From: Candidatus Omnitrophota bacterium
Lineage (GTDB): Bacteria > Omnitrophota > Gorgyraeia > Duberdicusellales > 4484-171
Reading direction: 5' to 3'
NCBI GenBank assembly: GCA_028702365.1
Contig: JAQVOZ010000073.1
Location: 1 to 6,733 of the forward strand
DNA: 6,733 nt
In this document: piece after piece, positions 5,091 to 6,733 of the stretch
Layout: each line of letters opens with the position of its first letter
Position numbering within the stretch: the first letter of the stretch is position 1
The notes under the pieces: generated by a model
The model's database searches: none
Seen by the model: only the letters and a program-made list of their open reading frames with translations
Told to the model about the DNA's origin: nothing
Position numbers and translations under genes: made by a program

Positions 5091-6539
5091 TCATTTGTTT
5101 GGATGCCATCTTAAATCAGGATTTCTCGCAGCTCTTACCTCATCTACTCTTTTTACGGGGGTTGTGTGGGGTGCATCATGAAGCATTTGTGCGTTTTCTG
5201 TTATTTCATTGTTGATTTCAAGCATGCTCTCTACGAAATAATCCAAGGTTTTTCTGCTTTCTGTTTCTGTAGGCTCAACCATTAATGCTTCTTTTACAAT
5301 CAGAGGAAAATACATTGTGGGCGGATGCATACCATAATCAATCAATCTTTTTGCTATATCGAAAGCAGGCGCACCTTTTTCTTTTTGCTTTGTACAGGAA
5401 AAAACTACCTCATGCATGGAAGGCTTGTTTGAGGCTACGTTATAATCATCTTTCAATTTTTCTCTGATGTAATTTGCATTTAGCGTCGCATTCTGGGCAA
5501 CTCTCACAACGCCTTCCCTGCCAAGCCGGAGCAAGTATGCATAGGCTCTGACCAATACGGAAAAATTTCCATAAAATGCCCTGACTTTGCCTATTGAATG
5601 TTTTATTTTATAATTAAAATAAAATTTATTTTTCTTTTTATCGATTACCGGCGCTGGTAAAAAGTCTGAAAGTTTATCCACTACGCCGACCGCGCCGGCA
5701 CCCGGTCCGCCGCAGCCATGTGGCGTTGAAAATGTTTTGTGCAAATTAAGGTGTATTACGTCAAACCCCATAAGGCGCGGTGTGGTTATCCCAAGAAGCG
5801 GATTGAAATTCGCGCCGTCATAATAAAGAAGGCCCCCATTTCTATGAATAATTTCGGCGACGTCCAGAATGTTTTCTTCAAATAACCCCAGGGTATTGGG
5901 ATTTGTAAGCATAATGGCTGCGGTCTCAGCGTCTACTGCTTTGTTTAATTTATCCAAATCTATCAACCCGTCCTTATTGCTTTCTACAACCACTGTTTCA
6001 TAGCCGCACATTGAGCTGGTTGCCGGATTTGTGCCGTGGGAAGAATCCGGCACTATAACTTTTCTTTTTCTATTTTTCATTACCTTGTGGTATTTTCTGA
6101 CCATAAGCATTCCGGTGAGCTCCCCTTGCGCTCCGCTGGATGCCTGGAAGCTAAACCGCGGCATTCCGGTTATTTCGCTAAGTAATTTTTCAAGGTTATA
6201 AATAAGCTCTAACGCCCCCTGCAGGCACGCTTCATTCTGATATGGATGTATATTCAAAAATCCCTCGAGGCTTGATAATTCTTCGTTTATTTTTGGATTA
6301 TATTTCATTGTGCAGGAGCCAAGCGGGTAAAAATTAGTATCCAGCGAAAAGTTACGTTTTGATAAATTAGTATAATGCCTGACCACCTCGAGCTCGCCCA
6401 AAGAAGGAAGCTCTAAATTGCTGCGCAGGTAGTTTTCCGGCAGTATTTCCTTTGGCTCTCTCAGGCTAATTCCAGGCTTTTTGATATAGCTTGCCTTTCT
6501 GCCGGAATCACTTTTTTCAAAAATTAATCTGTTATCCAT
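5091..6539 (-). CDS. gcvPB: Glycine dehydrogenase (decarboxylating) subunit 2
   Basis: A 482-residue protein of normal length for the C-terminal subunit of two-subunit P-protein. It decarboxylates glycine with pyridoxal phosphate and passes the aminomethyl group to the lipoyl arm of the H-protein. Diagnostic motifs are FYPLGSCTMKYNPK (70-83), SFQASSGAQGE (130-140), DSSHGTNPA (165-173), LTNPNTLG (211-218), YYDGANFN (239-246) and HLNLHKTFSTPHG (263-275). Lys268 in LHKTFS is the PLP-binding lysine, and the Gly-rich loop follows it. That loop has Cys276 where Gly is usual. The ATG at 6539 lies one base after the gcvPA stop, so the two subunits are translationally coupled. The identification is secure. 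Confidence 0.97.
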   Translation of the reverse strand: MDNRLIFEKSDSGRKASYIKKPGISLREPKEILPENYLRSNLELPSLGELEVVRHYTNLSKRNFSLDTNFYPLGSCTMKYNPKINEELSSLEGFLNIHPYQNEACLQGALELIYNLEKLLSEITGMPRFSFQASSGAQGELTGMLMVRKYHKVMKNRKRKVIVPDSSHGTNPATSSMCGYETVVVESNKDGLIDLDKLNKAVDAETAAIMLTNPNTLGLFEENILDVAEIIHRNGGLLYYDGANFNPLLGITTPRLMGFDVIHLNLHKTFSTPHGCGGPGAGAVGVVDKLSDFLPAPVIDKKKNKFYFNYKIKHSIGKVRAFYGNFSVLVRAYAYLLRLGREGVVRVAQNATLNANYIREKLKDDYNVASNKPSMHEVVFSCTKQKEKGAPAFDIAKRLIDYGMHPPTMYFPLIVKEALMVEPTETESRKTLDYFVESMLEINNEITENAQMLHDAPHTTPVKRVDEVRAARNPDLRWHPNK

Positions 6540-6540
6540 A

Positions 6541-6733
6541 TTACTTTAATATATTTTTCAGCGTTTCTATAAAATCGTCAATTTGCTCTTTAGTTTTCGT
6601 CTCTGTGCAGCAGCTTAATATTCCATTTTTAAGTCCGGGGTAAGAATCATCAATGGTTAATCCGGCAATAATTTTTTCCTTGTACAGTTTTTTTACCACA
6701 GCCCTGGCGTCATCTACCTGCCAGATAAATTCA
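6541..6733 (-). CDS. gcvPA: Glycine dehydrogenase (decarboxylating) subunit 1, C-terminal end only
   Basis: Only the last 63 residues are inside the window; the 5' end lies beyond the right edge. The visible end reads 'EFIWQVDDARAVVKKLYKEKIIAG', then 'DDSYPGLKNGILSCCTE' and 'TKEQIDDFIETLKNIL' (split here for length). It matches the C-terminal alpha/beta domain of GcvPA, with the family-typical pattern 'Y-P-x-L...L-x-x-x-T-E-x-x-T-K-E-x-I-D'. It ends with TAA at 6543-6541, one base before the gcvPB start, which is the expected gcvPA-gcvPB order. It forms the heterodimeric P-protein with GcvPB. Confidence 0.93.
   Translation of the reverse strand, partial: EFIWQVDDARAVVKKLYKEKIIAGLTIDDSYPGLKNGILSCCTETKTKEQIDDFIETLKNILK

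Overview
All recognisable genes lie on the minus strand, so transcription runs from the right edge to the left edge. The window suggests an uncultivated, moderately AT-rich bacterium with type IV pili or a type II-like secretion pseudopilus and disulfide-rich exported proteins. Short pilins starting with the pattern F-S-L-I-E, two-subunit glycine dehydrogenase and a LipM-type lipoyl enzyme together would fit Candidatus Omnitrophota or a similar lineage. That placement is an inference, not something the sequence proves.

Right part (about 4206-6733): an ordinary housekeeping unit. It holds the 3' end of gcvPA, then gcvPB one base later, then a LipM-like octanoyl/lipoyl transferase 54 bases further on. 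GcvPA and GcvPB form the PLP-dependent glycine decarboxylase (P-protein) of the glycine cleavage system. The LipM-like enzyme would supply the octanoyl/lipoyl group for the H-protein, so the order makes biochemical sense.

Middle part (about 1376-4135): a sigma-70-like promoter (TTGATA, 17 bases, TATATT) precedes a small type IV prepilin. Next come a 450-residue exported protein with 36 cysteines in its mature part and a 281-residue exported protein preceded by a near-perfect ribosome binding site. A perfect hairpin with a T-rich tail closes the unit at about 1376-1422. The prepilin has no ATG, GTG or TTG at a sensible place. Its best start is an ATT just after a run of nine G that forms part of the ribosome binding region.

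Left part (1-1289): a second unit with two minor prepilins. The first is GspI/PilV-like and carries an extra C-terminal domain. The second is GspJ/PilW-like and runs off the left edge.

The most interesting observation is that three consecutive, otherwise different proteins (the 450-residue Cys-rich protein, the 281-residue exported protein and the GspI/PilV-like prepilin) appear to end in versions of one beta-rich domain of about 110-165 residues. The shared pattern is 'F/L-x-h-x-W-x-h-x-h', then 'T-A-x-F-h-[DN]-G...ET', then 'T-h-x-h-x-h-x-W...DT...IR...NLhI'. Two soluble exported proteins and a pilus subunit sharing one terminal domain, encoded beside further pilins, suggests an uncharacterised pilus-tip or surface-adhesion complex. 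This was read by eye and needs profile searches and structure prediction.
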